Assembly (NCBI GenBank): GCA_001839685.1
Contig: MLAK01001030.1
Location: forward strand, 1-38,076
Direction of reading: 5' to 3'
Source of the DNA: Tritrichomonas foetus
Taxonomy: Eukaryota; Parabasalia; Tritrichomonadida; Tritrichomonadidae
Length of the DNA stretch: 38,076 nt
Shown here: positions 8,179 to 18,118 of the stretch, in pieces
Layout of the letters: each line of letters starts with the position of its first letter
Numbering within the stretch: the first letter of the stretch is position 1
Position numbers and translations under genes: made by a program
Notes under the pieces: model-generated
Databases searched by the model: none
What the model saw: only the letters and a program-made list of their open reading frames with translations
Told to the model about the DNA's origin: nothing

Positions 8179-11100
8179 TTAAGAATTTTCTGGTGCATTT
8201 GGATCAGTACCTGGCTGTGCTGGAGCTGAGAGTGTCAGTTGGCCAGGCTTGGTCTGTAATTCAGATTTCTGTGACTTAGAATTTTTCCTTGGCGAACCTC
8301 TTGGTTTCTTTGGTTGGTCTTTTTTTACTTTATCTTGCTTATTTTCTTTTATTTCTTCAAAAATAATATGTTGTTTTATCCCAGTTTCTTCTTCAGATAC
8401 TGGTGTTATTTTTATTTGTTGATTATTTTCTTTTTCTGTTTTAGTACTTGCTGCTGCACGTTTTCGTTTTGGGGTTGTTGACTCTTCTGCTTTTTCATTT
8501 TCAGCTTGGTCAGTAGTCGTTTTCCTTTTATATGTTCTCTTTTTAGGTTGGTCAACTATTGATACCTCTTCATCTCCTTCCTGTTTCTTTTGAGATCTTG
8601 GACCACGCTTTTTAGGCTCAGGTGTTGATGTTGCATTTTCTTTGTTCTCACTATCTTCCACTTGTTGTTGTTTTCGTTTATATTGCCTTTTCTTTGGGGT
8701 TTCCTGTTGAGACAATACTATTTCATTTTCTTGTTCTTTTAACTGTAAGCTATTTTGTTTTGCGCCTTTTTGCTTTTTTTCTGGAGTAGCTGGTTGTTTG
8801 ACCTGCTGATCAACTTTTATTGGAATCTGTGAGAGTGCATGTTGCTGTTGTTGTACATTTTGTTTTTGCTGTTGTACCTGTTGTTGTAGCTGTTGTTGTT
8901 GTTGTTGTACTTGTTGTTGTTGGAATAATTGTTGTTGTTGTTGCATGAGTTCATTGTATTTATTCTTGAGCATTCGCTTTTCTGCCTTCGAAAATGAATT
9001 AACATATGGTGAATTTAGAAACGCTGATATACTTGCAGGGTTTAAAATCATTGGGAAATTTGAAATTTGATGACTTGATCCACTGGGAATAGTAGTAATT
9101 GGTTGTGATAATCCTAGTTTTTCACCTTGTGGAAATTGCTGTGGTTTGGATCCTGGTGCTGATGATAATGCATTTAATTGTTGTGGAATCTGTGGATGAA
9201 ATTGTGGCACAAACCCTGGTTGTATTTGTGATGTGGCAAATGTCTGATTAATTTGTGTTGTTGTAATTGATGGAGGTGATAATATTGGTGTTGATATAAT
9301 TGGTGAAGCAACATTTTGTGAAGAAGTGAAATTTGGTTGAGAATTAGCTTGTTCTTGAGAACCAATTTTCTTTGTGGATTTTTGATTCCTTTTTGCTTTT
9401 GCTGGTGTTTCTGGTGTACTTTTAGTAATCTCATTACCTTGCTCATTTTGTTGTTTATCTTCTTGTTTCTTTGGTGTTGCAGTCCTCTTTTTTGGTTCTG
9501 CTTTTGGTGACTTTTGTGGCTTAGTCTCTTCAATTGAATGCTTTTGTTGATTTCTTGGAGATTTCCTTCTTGTAACTTCATCAGGCTGAGATGAGGCAGT
9601 TTCATCTGGCTTAACTTTCATTGGAGATTCCTTATCTGGCTCTATTTCTTCTGCGTTTTCGGCTTGGTTAACTTTCATTGTAACATCTTTAATGGGCGAA
9701 TCTGGGATTTGTGCTTTCTTCCTAGTATTTTTAGTGGGTGTTTCTTTTATTGTAGTTTTCTTTGCTGGGGAATCTGCAATTTGTCCTTTCTTCCGAGTAT
9801 TTTTAGTGGGCGTTTCTGGCTTTTGGGATTGAGAGGAAGATGTTTTAGACTGTTCTGTATTTTCTTTCTTTGGTGAACTAAAACATATAAAATCTGCTAA
9901 AGTTCTTTGCCCTGCTTTTACTTTAGCTTTTGTTCCTGGCTTTTTATTTGGTGATTGTTTCGTTGGTGACGTGGAAACTATATTCAAAGGAGAAACATGC
10001 ACTGGGGATGATGTTTTTTTGGATTTTCCAGTTTTTTCTGGAACGGGGATGTTCTTAAAGATGTCGGTTTGTCTCCTCTCTTGAGCATTAGGAATCTGTG
10101 ATGGTTGAAATGCATACTCATCATGGTCACCTTGTGAAAGTTGCTCGAGATGAATATTTTCGGAATTTTTTGCAACTTTTGGAGAAAGTGAAGCATCTGG
10201 TGTACTAATGGAGATTGGTCCAATAATATTTGAGCCTAATGGAGAAGCAACAGAATCTTTTGATTCTGTTATTGAGATGGTTTCAGTCTGGTTACAATTT
10301 TGAGTATTACTTTCATTTTGCTTCGATTCGCCAAAAGGTACTGACATAGATTGAATAGGAGGTGTCAAGCTATTATTAAAATCAGAAAGATGGAATGAAT
10401 TTTGATTTGTAGTATTACCAATGGAGGCATTTGGTTCATCCATTAAAAGAGAAGACTGGATAGAAGATTGAGATTGTAATTGAGAGTGGCTTTGTGTTTG
10501 TGACTGTGTTTGTGTTCGGAAAATAATTTGGGATTGAGTTGCAGAATGTTGTTCCTTTTGGGCAAGCTCTTGTGGTGGCCAAGTAAATGTTTCACTATCA
10601 GGATTCTGTGTTGACGATTCAGATTTCGATTCTGGAATAGAAAGTTTATTAACTTGTGTTTGAGATGCGACCAGTGCCTGATGTTGTTGTAATAACCTTT
10701 GACGTTGAAGTTGTAAGAATAATTGTTCTCTGAGGTGTGGATTGTTTTTCACTATTTCTTCATATTGTTTTACAGTTAAGGATGGAGCAGTAATAATTGG
10801 TTGAAGTGGTTGAGATTGGATTGGTAAAGATGGTTTTAATGCTTGGTTTTCTTGTTTAGTATTGACTTCAGATTCTTCTTCTTCATTATGATCTCCATCC
10901 AATTCAGCATGCATTAGAAGTGGAATTGATTTTACAGGAGGAGGAGGTGGAGGTGGAGGAGGAGGATTAAGAGCATCTTTATACTCTTGCATGCTTTTAA
11001 GATCTTCTGCTAATTTTGAATTGTGTTCAGAAATGATATCCATAATGAAATCAAGAAGGTCTTTTGGTTTGATTCCACAATAATTCTGTTTTCCACTTCG

Positions 11101-11973
11101 GATAATATCAAGAACTTGAAAAACAAGTTTCCTTGTTTTTGGAATCCTTTCACTTCTTAAATACTTTATTAATAAAATTCTCATGCAATCTTTAAATTCA
11201 TCAATTCGATGATTGATTAAGTGATCGAAAAATCCTTTTTCAACATCGTAAATTGTTTTAAATCCAAATTTCTTTGTTAAAACAGATGGCTGGTTGTAAT
11301 TAATGTTAACCCATCCATTCCTAGATTTTGAAAAACGCACAGTAGTATTTTCGGAAAAAATGATTGGTGAAATGGAATCATCTTCTAATTCATTTGTTAA
11401 AGTGATTTTTTGAATTCTTCCTAATTTAGGCCCATCATACCTTTCCCTAATTAATGATATAATTGACCGATCATTTAACATTTTCCAAACCATTAAAGTA
11501 TTATTTTCAGTGAAACATAAAACATTCATATCTTCGGCTGCCATAAAAACGACATGATCATCAACAAAAATAGAAGGATACCTGCATACTCCAGTGTTTG
11601 CATCAATAATGTTGATTGTTTTATCAGATAATGCGAGATACAGATTAGAATCGCAAAGGGTTGCTGTGACGAAATTTGCTGGAAAGAAGGCTGGAACCTC
11701 CCACTGGCTTCTGTTTAAGTGGATTTTTTGAACTAATGTAATATAATTCCGATTTGATATCTGATAAAAGCAATCAATTCCACGGATAATCTTGCATATT
11801 GGATATTCGTTTTGTGATTTGGTAGTATTTTCTTTTTGAGTTGGAATTACTTGAATTCCAAGACTTTTCTGAGATGATGTAAACGACGAAACGCATATTG
11901 GCGAAATTTGAGAATTCTTAGGCTGGGTTACCTTGTTGTAAAACTCTACGAATTCTTCTGGTGAAAGATTCAT
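8179..11973 (-). CDS. HIRA C-domain-like protein with long basic, Gln-rich tail
   Basis: This 1264-residue protein has one likely folded part at the N-terminus. Residues about 100-225 resemble the HIRA/TUP1-like domain: strands such as LYLALSDKTINIID, FVDDHVVFMAAEDMNVLCF and NTLMVWKM, then a variable loop and SPIIFSENTTVRFSKSRNGW. Residues 230-335 are helical. A run of ten prolines follows (about 337-346). The rest is low complexity: Gln-rich blocks, many SP/TP-K-K motifs, and basic patches like KKRGPR and KRTYKRK that could bind DNA. QRTLADFI at 689-696 resembles a PCNA-interacting peptide. The N-terminal WD40 repeats of HIRA are absent. A histone-chaperone or other chromatin role is inferred. 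The ATG at 11973 has TCAATTC directly before it. Confidence 0.55.
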   Translation of the reverse strand: MNLSPEEFVEFYNKVTQPKNSQISPICVSSFTSSQKSLGIQVIPTQKENTTKSQNEYPICKIIRGIDCFYQISNRNYITLVQKIHLNRSQWEVPAFFPANFVTATLCDSNLYLALSDKTINIIDANTGVCRYPSIFVDDHVVFMAAEDMNVLCFTENNTLMVWKMLNDRSIISLIRERYDGPKLGRIQKITLTNELEDDSISPIIFSENTTVRFSKSRNGWVNINYNQPSVLTKKFGFKTIYDVEKGFFDHLINHRIDEFKDCMRILLIKYLRSERIPKTRKLVFQVLDIIRSGKQNYCGIKPKDLLDFIMDIISEHNSKLAEDLKSMQEYKDALNPPPPPPPPPPVKSIPLLMHAELDGDHNEEEESEVNTKQENQALKPSLPIQSQPLQPIITAPSLTVKQYEEIVKNNPHLREQLFLQLQRQRLLQQHQALVASQTQVNKLSIPESKSESSTQNPDSETFTWPPQELAQKEQHSATQSQIIFRTQTQSQTQSHSQLQSQSSIQSSLLMDEPNASIGNTTNQNSFHLSDFNNSLTPPIQSMSVPFGESKQNESNTQNCNQTETISITESKDSVASPLGSNIIGPISISTPDASLSPKVAKNSENIHLEQLSQGDHDEYAFQPSQIPNAQERRQTDIFKNIPVPEKTGKSKKTSSPVHVSPLNIVSTSPTKQSPNKKPGTKAKVKAGQRTLADFICFSSPKKENTEQSKTSSSQSQKPETPTKNTRKKGQIADSPAKKTTIKETPTKNTRKKAQIPDSPIKDVTMKVNQAENAEEIEPDKESPMKVKPDETASSQPDEVTRRKSPRNQQKHSIEETKPQKSPKAEPKKRTATPKKQEDKQQNEQGNEITKSTPETPAKAKRNQKSTKKIGSQEQANSQPNFTSSQNVASPIISTPILSPPSITTTQINQTFATSQIQPGFVPQFHPQIPQQLNALSSAPGSKPQQFPQGEKLGLSQPITTIPSGSSHQISNFPMILNPASISAFLNSPYVNSFSKAEKRMLKNKYNELMQQQQQLFQQQQVQQQQQQLQQQVQQQKQNVQQQQHALSQIPIKVDQQVKQPATPEKKQKGAKQNSLQLKEQENEIVLSQQETPKKRQYKRKQQQVEDSENKENATSTPEPKKRGPRSQKKQEGDEEVSIVDQPKKRTYKRKTTTDQAENEKAEESTTPKRKRAAASTKTEKENNQQIKITPVSEEETGIKQHIIFEEIKENKQDKVKKDQPKKPRGSPRKNSKSQKSELQTKPGQLTLSAPAQPGTDPNAPENS
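8838..8949. repeat. CAA/CAG trinucleotide tract encoding poly-Gln
   Basis: Interrupted TTG/CTG repeats on the plus strand encode Gln-rich runs, at about residues 1005-1045 of the HIRA-like protein. Such tracts change length easily by slippage. Confidence 0.8.
9673..9816 (-). repeat. Tandem duplication of 24 codons
   Basis: Two adjacent 72-base units (9745-9816 and 9673-9744) encode ETPTKNTRKK(G/A)QI(A/P)DSP followed by a Lys-containing end. They differ at only a few residues, so the duplication is fairly recent. It keeps the frame and doubles a basic TP/SP-Lys module in the tail of the HIRA-like protein. Confidence 0.85.
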
Positions 11974-11977
11974 GAAT

Positions 11978-11980
11978 TGA
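11978..11980 (-). promoter_or_regulatory. Initiator-like TCA of the HIRA-like gene
   Basis: On the minus strand, a CTCTCTCTCAATTC sequence leads directly into the ATG at 11973. The A at 11978 would give a five-base leader. The 187-bp gap is shared with the divergent ARM-like gene. Confidence 0.35.
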
Positions 11981-12160
11981 GAGAGAGATAAGAAAGATTG
12001 TTGGGATGAAAATTTTACTTCACATATCTTCAGCTAATTCTAAACGGCTATCATTGCTAACTTCATCTCACATGTCAGTCAATAATGGCCAGATAAATAT
12101 AGAATATATTTGAATTAAATTGTCCATATATGCATTGAATTATTTATTATTTCGATCGAA

Positions 12161-13591
12161 ATGAATTCTAACTATCAATCGACTCGTCTTGAAGAACGAA
12201 ATGAAAAAATGATAAAACAAAGGCAAGTTCCTTCTAGTGAGTTTATTTCTAAGCTGCATGAACTAATTATATCACTTCCATCACAAACTGATGAACAAAT
12301 TTTGGAAACATTAAATTCAATTACTATATTTATAGTTCATTTTGATTTTGATTTATTTAATGAATTATCTTCTGAAGAACTCCAAAATTTATTGAATCTT
12401 ATTCCATTTTCTCCTATGAGAAGTAAATCAGAGATTTCATCTAAAACAATTGATATTTTAACTTTACTCTTAAAATACAATTCAAGTTTAATTGATAATT
12501 TTAACCAACAATATCTATTCAATACAATTATTTCTAATATGATTTATGTCATAAATAGTGGATTTTATATATCATGTGTTTCATTTCTGTATGAGGCACT
12601 GAAAATTAGAAATGAATTAAGAGATATGTATCTTTGCTATAATTTGCAGGATTTAGTGATGAGGTGTTCTCCTTCTCCAGACAAGGTTTTCTTTGAATTT
12701 TTAACATTATTGACTCTAAAGCCAACTTTTTCAATGGATCTTGCATCAATCATAATTCCATCATTTATTGCACAAGATGTTCCACAAGAGCGTACAATAA
12801 CTGTTCTGAAATGTATTATATCTGTAATTCGTGAAAATAACTCTATTGTTCTTCCTGTCTTATCTTCTGATTATTTAGAACGAACTGTTTTGAAGCTTGG
12901 AAATGTCGTTTACACAATTGCCACATTTTTCAAGTTTTCTAATATTTCACTACAAATATGTCTCAATCAATCCTCATCAGATAAAACATCTTCAAATAAA
13001 GAATCTACAAATAAGATATGTGATAATACATCGAAGGAAATGTCGAGTGCTGCAAATGCTGCTGCTACTTCTTTTCAAAGAATAAATATATGTTCGATCC
13101 TGAATGGTGTTCTGAAAAATTGCGGGAAAACTGAAGTTTCTTTTGTTGATTTAATGCTTGCATCAATAAATAATGATAAAAAATCAACTAACACGAGTTC
13201 AAATGACAAATTATTAAAGCATGCATGTAATTTAATGACTACATTGTTGAATTTTGATGTGTTTTTAAATGATCTCAAATGGATTCCGGAAATCAATTTT
13301 TCGTCGTTCTTGGAAGAGAAACTTCCATATAATACAAATAAAGCCATCATTGTTTTCTTGATGAATTATGCTTTGAAAATGCCTAAATCATCTTCTGAAA
13401 TGATTTTGACAGAAACATTTCTTCATAAAATGTTTGAATTTGCATCTTCTTGTGAAGAAGAAGAAAATGAATTTGTGAATGGTTTGTCTGAAATCGCAAT
13501 TCGTTTTTCATCAAATCCAAACATAGTTTCCCTCATTGAATCGGTGAATTCTAATTATGAAAATATTATTATTCACTATTTCAAAGCTTAA
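12161..13591 (+). CDS. Helical repeat protein, possibly importin-alpha/ARM-like
   Basis: This 476-residue protein appears to be almost wholly alpha-helical, with hydrophobic helix pairs about 40 residues apart, as in ARM or HEAT solenoids. The N-terminus (TRLEERNEKMIKQRQ) is charged and faintly recalls the importin-beta-binding domain. The next segment (FISKLHELIISLPSQTDEQILETLNSI) is similar in pattern to the first ARM repeat of importin alpha. A Ser/Asn/Lys-rich insertion lies at about residues 268-310. I cannot identify the family with certainty. It lies 247 bases upstream of, and on the same strand as, a karyopherin-beta gene. That fits a transport role but proves nothing in a genome without operons. 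The stop reads TAAA. Confidence 0.4.
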   Translation: MNSNYQSTRLEERNEKMIKQRQVPSSEFISKLHELIISLPSQTDEQILETLNSITIFIVHFDFDLFNELSSEELQNLLNLIPFSPMRSKSEISSKTIDILTLLLKYNSSLIDNFNQQYLFNTIISNMIYVINSGFYISCVSFLYEALKIRNELRDMYLCYNLQDLVMRCSPSPDKVFFEFLTLLTLKPTFSMDLASIIIPSFIAQDVPQERTITVLKCIISVIRENNSIVLPVLSSDYLERTVLKLGNVVYTIATFFKFSNISLQICLNQSSSDKTSSNKESTNKICDNTSKEMSSAANAAATSFQRINICSILNGVLKNCGKTEVSFVDLMLASINNDKKSTNTSSNDKLLKHACNLMTTLLNFDVFLNDLKWIPEINFSSFLEEKLPYNTNKAIIVFLMNYALKMPKSSSEMILTETFLHKMFEFASSCEEEENEFVNGLSEIAIRFSSNPNIVSLIESVNSNYENIIIHYFKA

Positions 13592-13833
13592 ATGATGTTT
13601 TGTAATGTTAATGAACATTCTTTACATATTTAATTTGTGTCAATAATAAATCTATATATTTTATCAATTTTCACGATTTTGTTAGCCATATATTGTTGTT
13701 TTTTCTTGTGAGTGTATTTCACATATTGGAAAGTAGAAATAATTGGTTTGATGAATTGGTGGCTAGGATTTCACAAAAACGAAACTCCTTGATGAAAAAC
13801 TTTCTTTTGACTGACAGTCGGCCAAATAACAAG

Positions 13834-13836
13834 TCA
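13834..13836 (+). promoter_or_regulatory. Initiator-like TCA of the karyopherin gene
   Basis: GTCAAAATG joins the TCA to the first ATG at 13839, so the A at 13836 would give a three-base leader. If the initiator is real, translation could use either this ATG or the in-frame ATG at 13866. Confidence 0.3.
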
Positions 13837-13838
13837 AA

Positions 13839-16800
13839 ATGAGAAAACTGTACGTTAAGCAAATCATGGCTGAAGAATTAGCTAACCTCTACACAACTTT
13901 ATACTCTCCTCAAACAACCAACGAGCAAAGAACTCAAGTTACAGCGAGATTACTTGAGTTATATAAACTTCCAGAGACGATACTTGCGCTTTTGCAATTG
14001 ATCAGCCAATCTCCGCTTGAACCAATGAAAAGAGCTGCTGCAATTGGACTTAGAAATTGTATCAAAAACAATTGGGAAGAGCTGACAAACACACCACAAG
14101 GCGAAATGATCAAAACAACACTTTTACAAGTTTTAAGCAATGAACATATTTTATTAGTTGCCAAAAACATAATAGAATCATGCGAAATTCTTTTTGAAGC
14201 CGAATTGAATGAACAAAAAACAGAAAAATGGACTGACATTTTTTCATTCATTCAAACCTGCTCACAATCACCAAATAGTTATTACATTGTTCTTTATTTA
14301 GTTGCCAATATTGCACGATATTTAGGAACTCATGTCATTGAGCAGAACCTACAATTATTTAATTCTCTGGCAGCACCTGCAGTTAATTCATCTGATTTAA
14401 AGCTAATTGCTTCTGTTATGGAAATGTTAGGTGTTGTCATTTCTTATGTTGGTCCAAGCATGATTCAAGAATGCATACCACAATTTCAATTTATGCTTCA
14501 AACTTTTCCACGCTTTTTAAAGGGTGATCCTGATTTATTAAGGACTGCTAGTTATGCTCTTGCTGATGCTTTCCAGTGTGATTCTTTGCCTATTCCAGCA
14601 ACAGACATTCTGAATGTTTTATTGTCACTTGTCCAAAATCCTGAAATTCCTCCAGAATGTTATCAAGACATTTTTATTGCAGTTCAACATCTCATTAAAT
14701 TCCATGCTGATGAGCTAGTTGATGTGATGGAAGATCTTGTTAAATCAATTATTGTGGCATCTGCTGCCACCTTTGTTGATGCATTTTATATTGATAATTC
14801 AGATTCAACACTTATTGCAAGTACTGCTGGTGATTTGGCAGGTGAACTACAACATCCAAAATTCCTTAAAATGGTTCTCTCATTATCGTCAATGGCTAAT
14901 AATGATGTAATGCTTCTTTCTTATGCCCTTGTATTATATAATGTTCTTGATGAATGCGAAAATGAAATGCTAAATGATATTCAAACAGCTGTGAATGTAA
15001 CCATTAGTTTCTTAAATAGTCCAAATTTATATGTTAAAGAAATTGGCTCTCTGACTGCCAAAATCATTGCAGATGGCTTAGAGCCAAGTCAAATAGAATT
15101 GGCGACAATTTTAATGCAAGCTTTATTGCCAATTATTGGATTAGGTAATGAATATTTAACAACGCCTGCTTTTGATTCACTGATAGCTATTTTCAATCAA
15201 GGGTTACTCAAAAGTGAATTTATTCAACCAGTCCTTCAGGTCTTGATTTCTGTCATTCAAAATCCTGCTGCTAAAGATTTCCATCATATTTCAATTGAGG
15301 CAATTGCCTCACTTATTTTTGCAGTTGAAGAAGATATTGCTCCATTTGCACCTCAAATTTTCCCAATTATTATGCAAGCTGCATCGATTCAAACCAATGA
15401 CCCAGGACTACTGAATGTTAAACAGCAAGCTATTATTGCCATAGGAATGTTATTAAGATTTAGTCCACAGGTTTTAGAAAATAATATTGCACCTTCGTTA
15501 GATTTGATCTTTTCGATTTTTGCTGCTGATCCAAGTGATATGGAAATGGCACACTCAATTCTTTTTGCACTTGGAAATCTTGTTATTGCACATTTCCCAG
15601 TGTTAATGAATTACAAAGACAAAATTATCGAATTAATTGACTATAATTTACAATATTTGATTAATCACGTTATTAACTATGATGATATTCAAAATGATGA
15701 AGAAAAAGAAGCGAAAGAATTCAATATTTCTATTCGTGGGTTTACAGACACATTATATTTGATCAAATGGATATTTAAGCAATATAATGAATTATCACCT
15801 GATTCACCAACCCAATGGATGGCAACAATCTTAGCATTTATGAGTGCTCCTGTTGACGAATTACAAACTTGTTCAATTGTTGCTGGTTATTATGGAACAT
15901 CAATGATCATGAGGAATCATCAATCTGATCCTGGACTTTTCTTGAAACCAATGATCGAATTATTTGGTTCAGAATATCCTAATGTTGTTGGAAAATGTTT
16001 CGCTGCTTTCAACCATCTAATACAACAACAAATCCCAATTGATCCATCTTATATAAAGGAAGCTGTTCAAGCAGGATTTCATGCAATACATGGAACTTTA
16101 CCATGCCAAAAGAAGAAGTCATTTGATTTCCATAGTTCTAAACATGTATACAGATTCTTTATGACATTTACTAGAGTTGATCCACAGAACTTCCCAATTA
16201 AAGAATATATTCAATCAGGAAAGAAGCTAATGTCTAATGAAAGACAATTATATGAAATTTCACAATACATTGAAGTTCTCAATATTATTTATGAGCAGTT
16301 TCAAGTCCAGTCATTATCCAAGAAATTCTTACTTAATAATATTGAAGTTGCTTTCACGAGATATGCTGCAGTATTTACAGATGAAGATGTTGATTATAAA
16401 GCATTCTCTGTTCCACCATCACCCTTAGCCTCTATGTCTATGTTATTAAGAGTTGATCCTCCATCATTTGCTAAAAAGCATGATGTAGTTATCAATTTAG
16501 TTCAATGTATTTTATCAGCAGAACCAAGTACTGAACGATTTTATAATGCTACAATATCGAATGCAATTGTGTTTTTATGCATTAGCTTACAGACATCACC
16601 AGGTAATTTCGATATTGGTACATGGTTCCCATTAATTCTTTCTAAACTTCCTTTAAAACAAATGGGAGATGAAAATCTTAGTGAAAAGATTTATTCTACT
16701 ATTTTACCAACACTTCAGAATCCAGACATTCTTCAACAATTTGGCCCTGAATTTTTACGTTTCCTAGCTCAAACTCTGGGCTATAAGAATAGGCAGTTTG

Positions 16801-16961
16801 CGAGATTTGAATTTTCACAAGAAACCCTTAATTTGATTGTAACAAATATTACTCATCTAATGCAAGTATCTGGTAATACCCCAGAATCCATGAAACAACT
16901 TTTCACTGATGAACAATCCTATCAGCGCTTCTGTCAGAGAATGACACCTGCTTCACAATGA
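13839..16961 (+). CDS. Karyopherin-beta (importin-4/Kap123-like)
   Basis: The 1040-residue protein is built of HEAT repeats and has an importin-beta N-terminal (IBN_N) signature at about residues 30-80: TTNEQRTQVTARLLELYKLP, then PMKRAAAIGLRNCIKNNWEEL. Repeats such as LRTASYALADAFQC and the acidic insertion DDIQNDEEKEAKE at about 620-632 are typical of the Kap121/Kap123/importin-4 branch. Such receptors carry ribosomal proteins and histones into the nucleus under Ran-GTP control. An ATG ten codons in (13866, MAEELANLY) is an alternative start, since importins often begin close to the first helix. Which cargo it carries cannot be told. A second, clearly different karyopherin is at 29621-32839. 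Confidence 0.82.
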   Translation: MRKLYVKQIMAEELANLYTTLYSPQTTNEQRTQVTARLLELYKLPETILALLQLISQSPLEPMKRAAAIGLRNCIKNNWEELTNTPQGEMIKTTLLQVLSNEHILLVAKNIIESCEILFEAELNEQKTEKWTDIFSFIQTCSQSPNSYYIVLYLVANIARYLGTHVIEQNLQLFNSLAAPAVNSSDLKLIASVMEMLGVVISYVGPSMIQECIPQFQFMLQTFPRFLKGDPDLLRTASYALADAFQCDSLPIPATDILNVLLSLVQNPEIPPECYQDIFIAVQHLIKFHADELVDVMEDLVKSIIVASAATFVDAFYIDNSDSTLIASTAGDLAGELQHPKFLKMVLSLSSMANNDVMLLSYALVLYNVLDECENEMLNDIQTAVNVTISFLNSPNLYVKEIGSLTAKIIADGLEPSQIELATILMQALLPIIGLGNEYLTTPAFDSLIAIFNQGLLKSEFIQPVLQVLISVIQNPAAKDFHHISIEAIASLIFAVEEDIAPFAPQIFPIIMQAASIQTNDPGLLNVKQQAIIAIGMLLRFSPQVLENNIAPSLDLIFSIFAADPSDMEMAHSILFALGNLVIAHFPVLMNYKDKIIELIDYNLQYLINHVINYDDIQNDEEKEAKEFNISIRGFTDTLYLIKWIFKQYNELSPDSPTQWMATILAFMSAPVDELQTCSIVAGYYGTSMIMRNHQSDPGLFLKPMIELFGSEYPNVVGKCFAAFNHLIQQQIPIDPSYIKEAVQAGFHAIHGTLPCQKKKSFDFHSSKHVYRFFMTFTRVDPQNFPIKEYIQSGKKLMSNERQLYEISQYIEVLNIIYEQFQVQSLSKKFLLNNIEVAFTRYAAVFTDEDVDYKAFSVPPSPLASMSMLLRVDPPSFAKKHDVVINLVQCILSAEPSTERFYNATISNAIVFLCISLQTSPGNFDIGTWFPLILSKLPLKQMGDENLSEKIYSTILPTLQNPDILQQFGPEFLRFLAQTLGYKNRQFARFEFSQETLNLIVTNITHLMQVSGNTPESMKQLFTDEQSYQRFCQRMTPASQ

Positions 16962-17258
16962 TATAGTATATTAGTATTAATAAACGTTTCCAATATTTGT
17001 CATGAATTCCTTTTTATTATTATAATATTATCATAATCGCTTTTATATGTCTTTATTAATATGTTTTCACTTTCGCAATATTTCTTGAGAAAAACAAAAA
17101 CATGCTAATCCAACAGACACTGCAAGCTCAGTCATAAGGTTTCAATCTGAATAAATGTAAAAATAAATCTTCATACAAAATCAGAAATATTATAGGAATT
17201 ATATTTTAATAATAATTTGTTACAAACTCAAAAATAAATAAATAATAATCTAACAACT

Positions 17259-17978
17259 CTACTCAGGGTAACGATCACCTTGCTTCTCAAGCTCTGCCTT
17301 GAGATAGTCACGAAGGGCTCTTACTGTGCTTAGCTCGAGTTTGGTCACATCAATCCATAACTCAGTTGAATTGGATTTCTTTATATCCGGCTGCATCTCG
17401 CTGAGAATTCTGACAAGTCCGCGACTTGTTTCTTCAGATGAGATCAAACTTGTCGCCTGAATAAAATTCTTCAGCTCAGCGTTAGACAGAGGAACCAAAT
17501 CATCACTTTTGAGCTGCCTGTAGGAGTCCAGACTTGCCGCAAAAGCATTCACCTTCCGAGGCGCATGCCGGGCATATTTCAATTCGGACTTTTGGAGGTT
17601 ATATACATCATTGCACCACATTTTAATAGGGACAAATTCAGTTCCGCGTCGTAAACGATTGAATATCTTTCTGCTTTCAGTCGCAGCCATTGTGAAAAAC
17701 TTATTGATGGTGCCATTGAATGATTCAGCATTAGACCAACATAACTCTACATCGTTTAGCCATTCTGCAGCTGTTGCTATTTTACCGCTTTTAAGCCTGC
17801 TTGTGATATCTTTCAAGTTCTGTGGCGACTTAATTTTTTCGAAATATTGAGGCGGTGCTTTTTCAGGGTCGACTGGATCGTGGAATATTTTTGTTATTGG
17901 ATGGCTCATAAGGTTATCCATGATTTTTAATGCAGCATTTCTTTGTTGTTCTGTAAAGTTTGGATTATTATTACTCAT
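17259..17978 (-). CDS. BET-like protein with divergent bromodomain
   Basis: The 239-residue protein has a bromodomain at about 12-110 (PITKIFHDPVDP, then YFEKIKSPQNLKDI, then WSNAESFNG). The acetyl-lysine-binding Asn88 is kept, but the usual Tyr before it is Phe and the ZA-loop PMDL is PQNL. Residues about 160-232 look like a NET domain (PLSNAELKNFIQATSLI, then ELWIDVTKLELSTVRALRDYL). The domain order matches the paralogue at 1442-2254, but the serine-rich linker is missing. It is probably a chromatin reader whose ligand range may differ. The gene is divergent from a membrane-protein gene with only 149 bases between the two starts. Confidence 0.85.
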   Translation of the reverse strand: MSNNNPNFTEQQRNAALKIMDNLMSHPITKIFHDPVDPEKAPPQYFEKIKSPQNLKDITSRLKSGKIATAAEWLNDVELCWSNAESFNGTINKFFTMAATESRKIFNRLRRGTEFVPIKMWCNDVYNLQKSELKYARHAPRKVNAFAASLDSYRQLKSDDLVPLSNAELKNFIQATSLISSEETSRGLVRILSEMQPDIKKSNSTELWIDVTKLELSTVRALRDYLKAELEKQGDRYPE

Positions 17979-18118
17979 TTTTTGCTTTTTTTGGAATCAA
18001 CTTTTTAAATTCATATATGGTCATTATGATTGGAAAATAAAATCTGATATTAATTGGTCATTCTTTTTTCAAAAATCAAACCATTTATCATATGAAAAAT
18101 AGTGAAGTAAGTTAATTT

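Noticed and set aside
8838..8949. CRISPR-like or satellite array
   Set aside because: The repetition is a simple trinucleotide tract encoding Gln, without spacers.
8817..10223. Several minus-strand frames rich in Asn, His, Gln or Leu, and a plus-strand frame at 9664-9876
   Set aside because: They are alternate readings of the repeats and the low-complexity tail of the HIRA-like gene.
12161..16961. Functional pair of importin alpha and beta in one unit
   Set aside because: The first protein is only weakly ARM-like, there is a separate intergenic gap of 247 bases, and trichomonads are not known for such operons.
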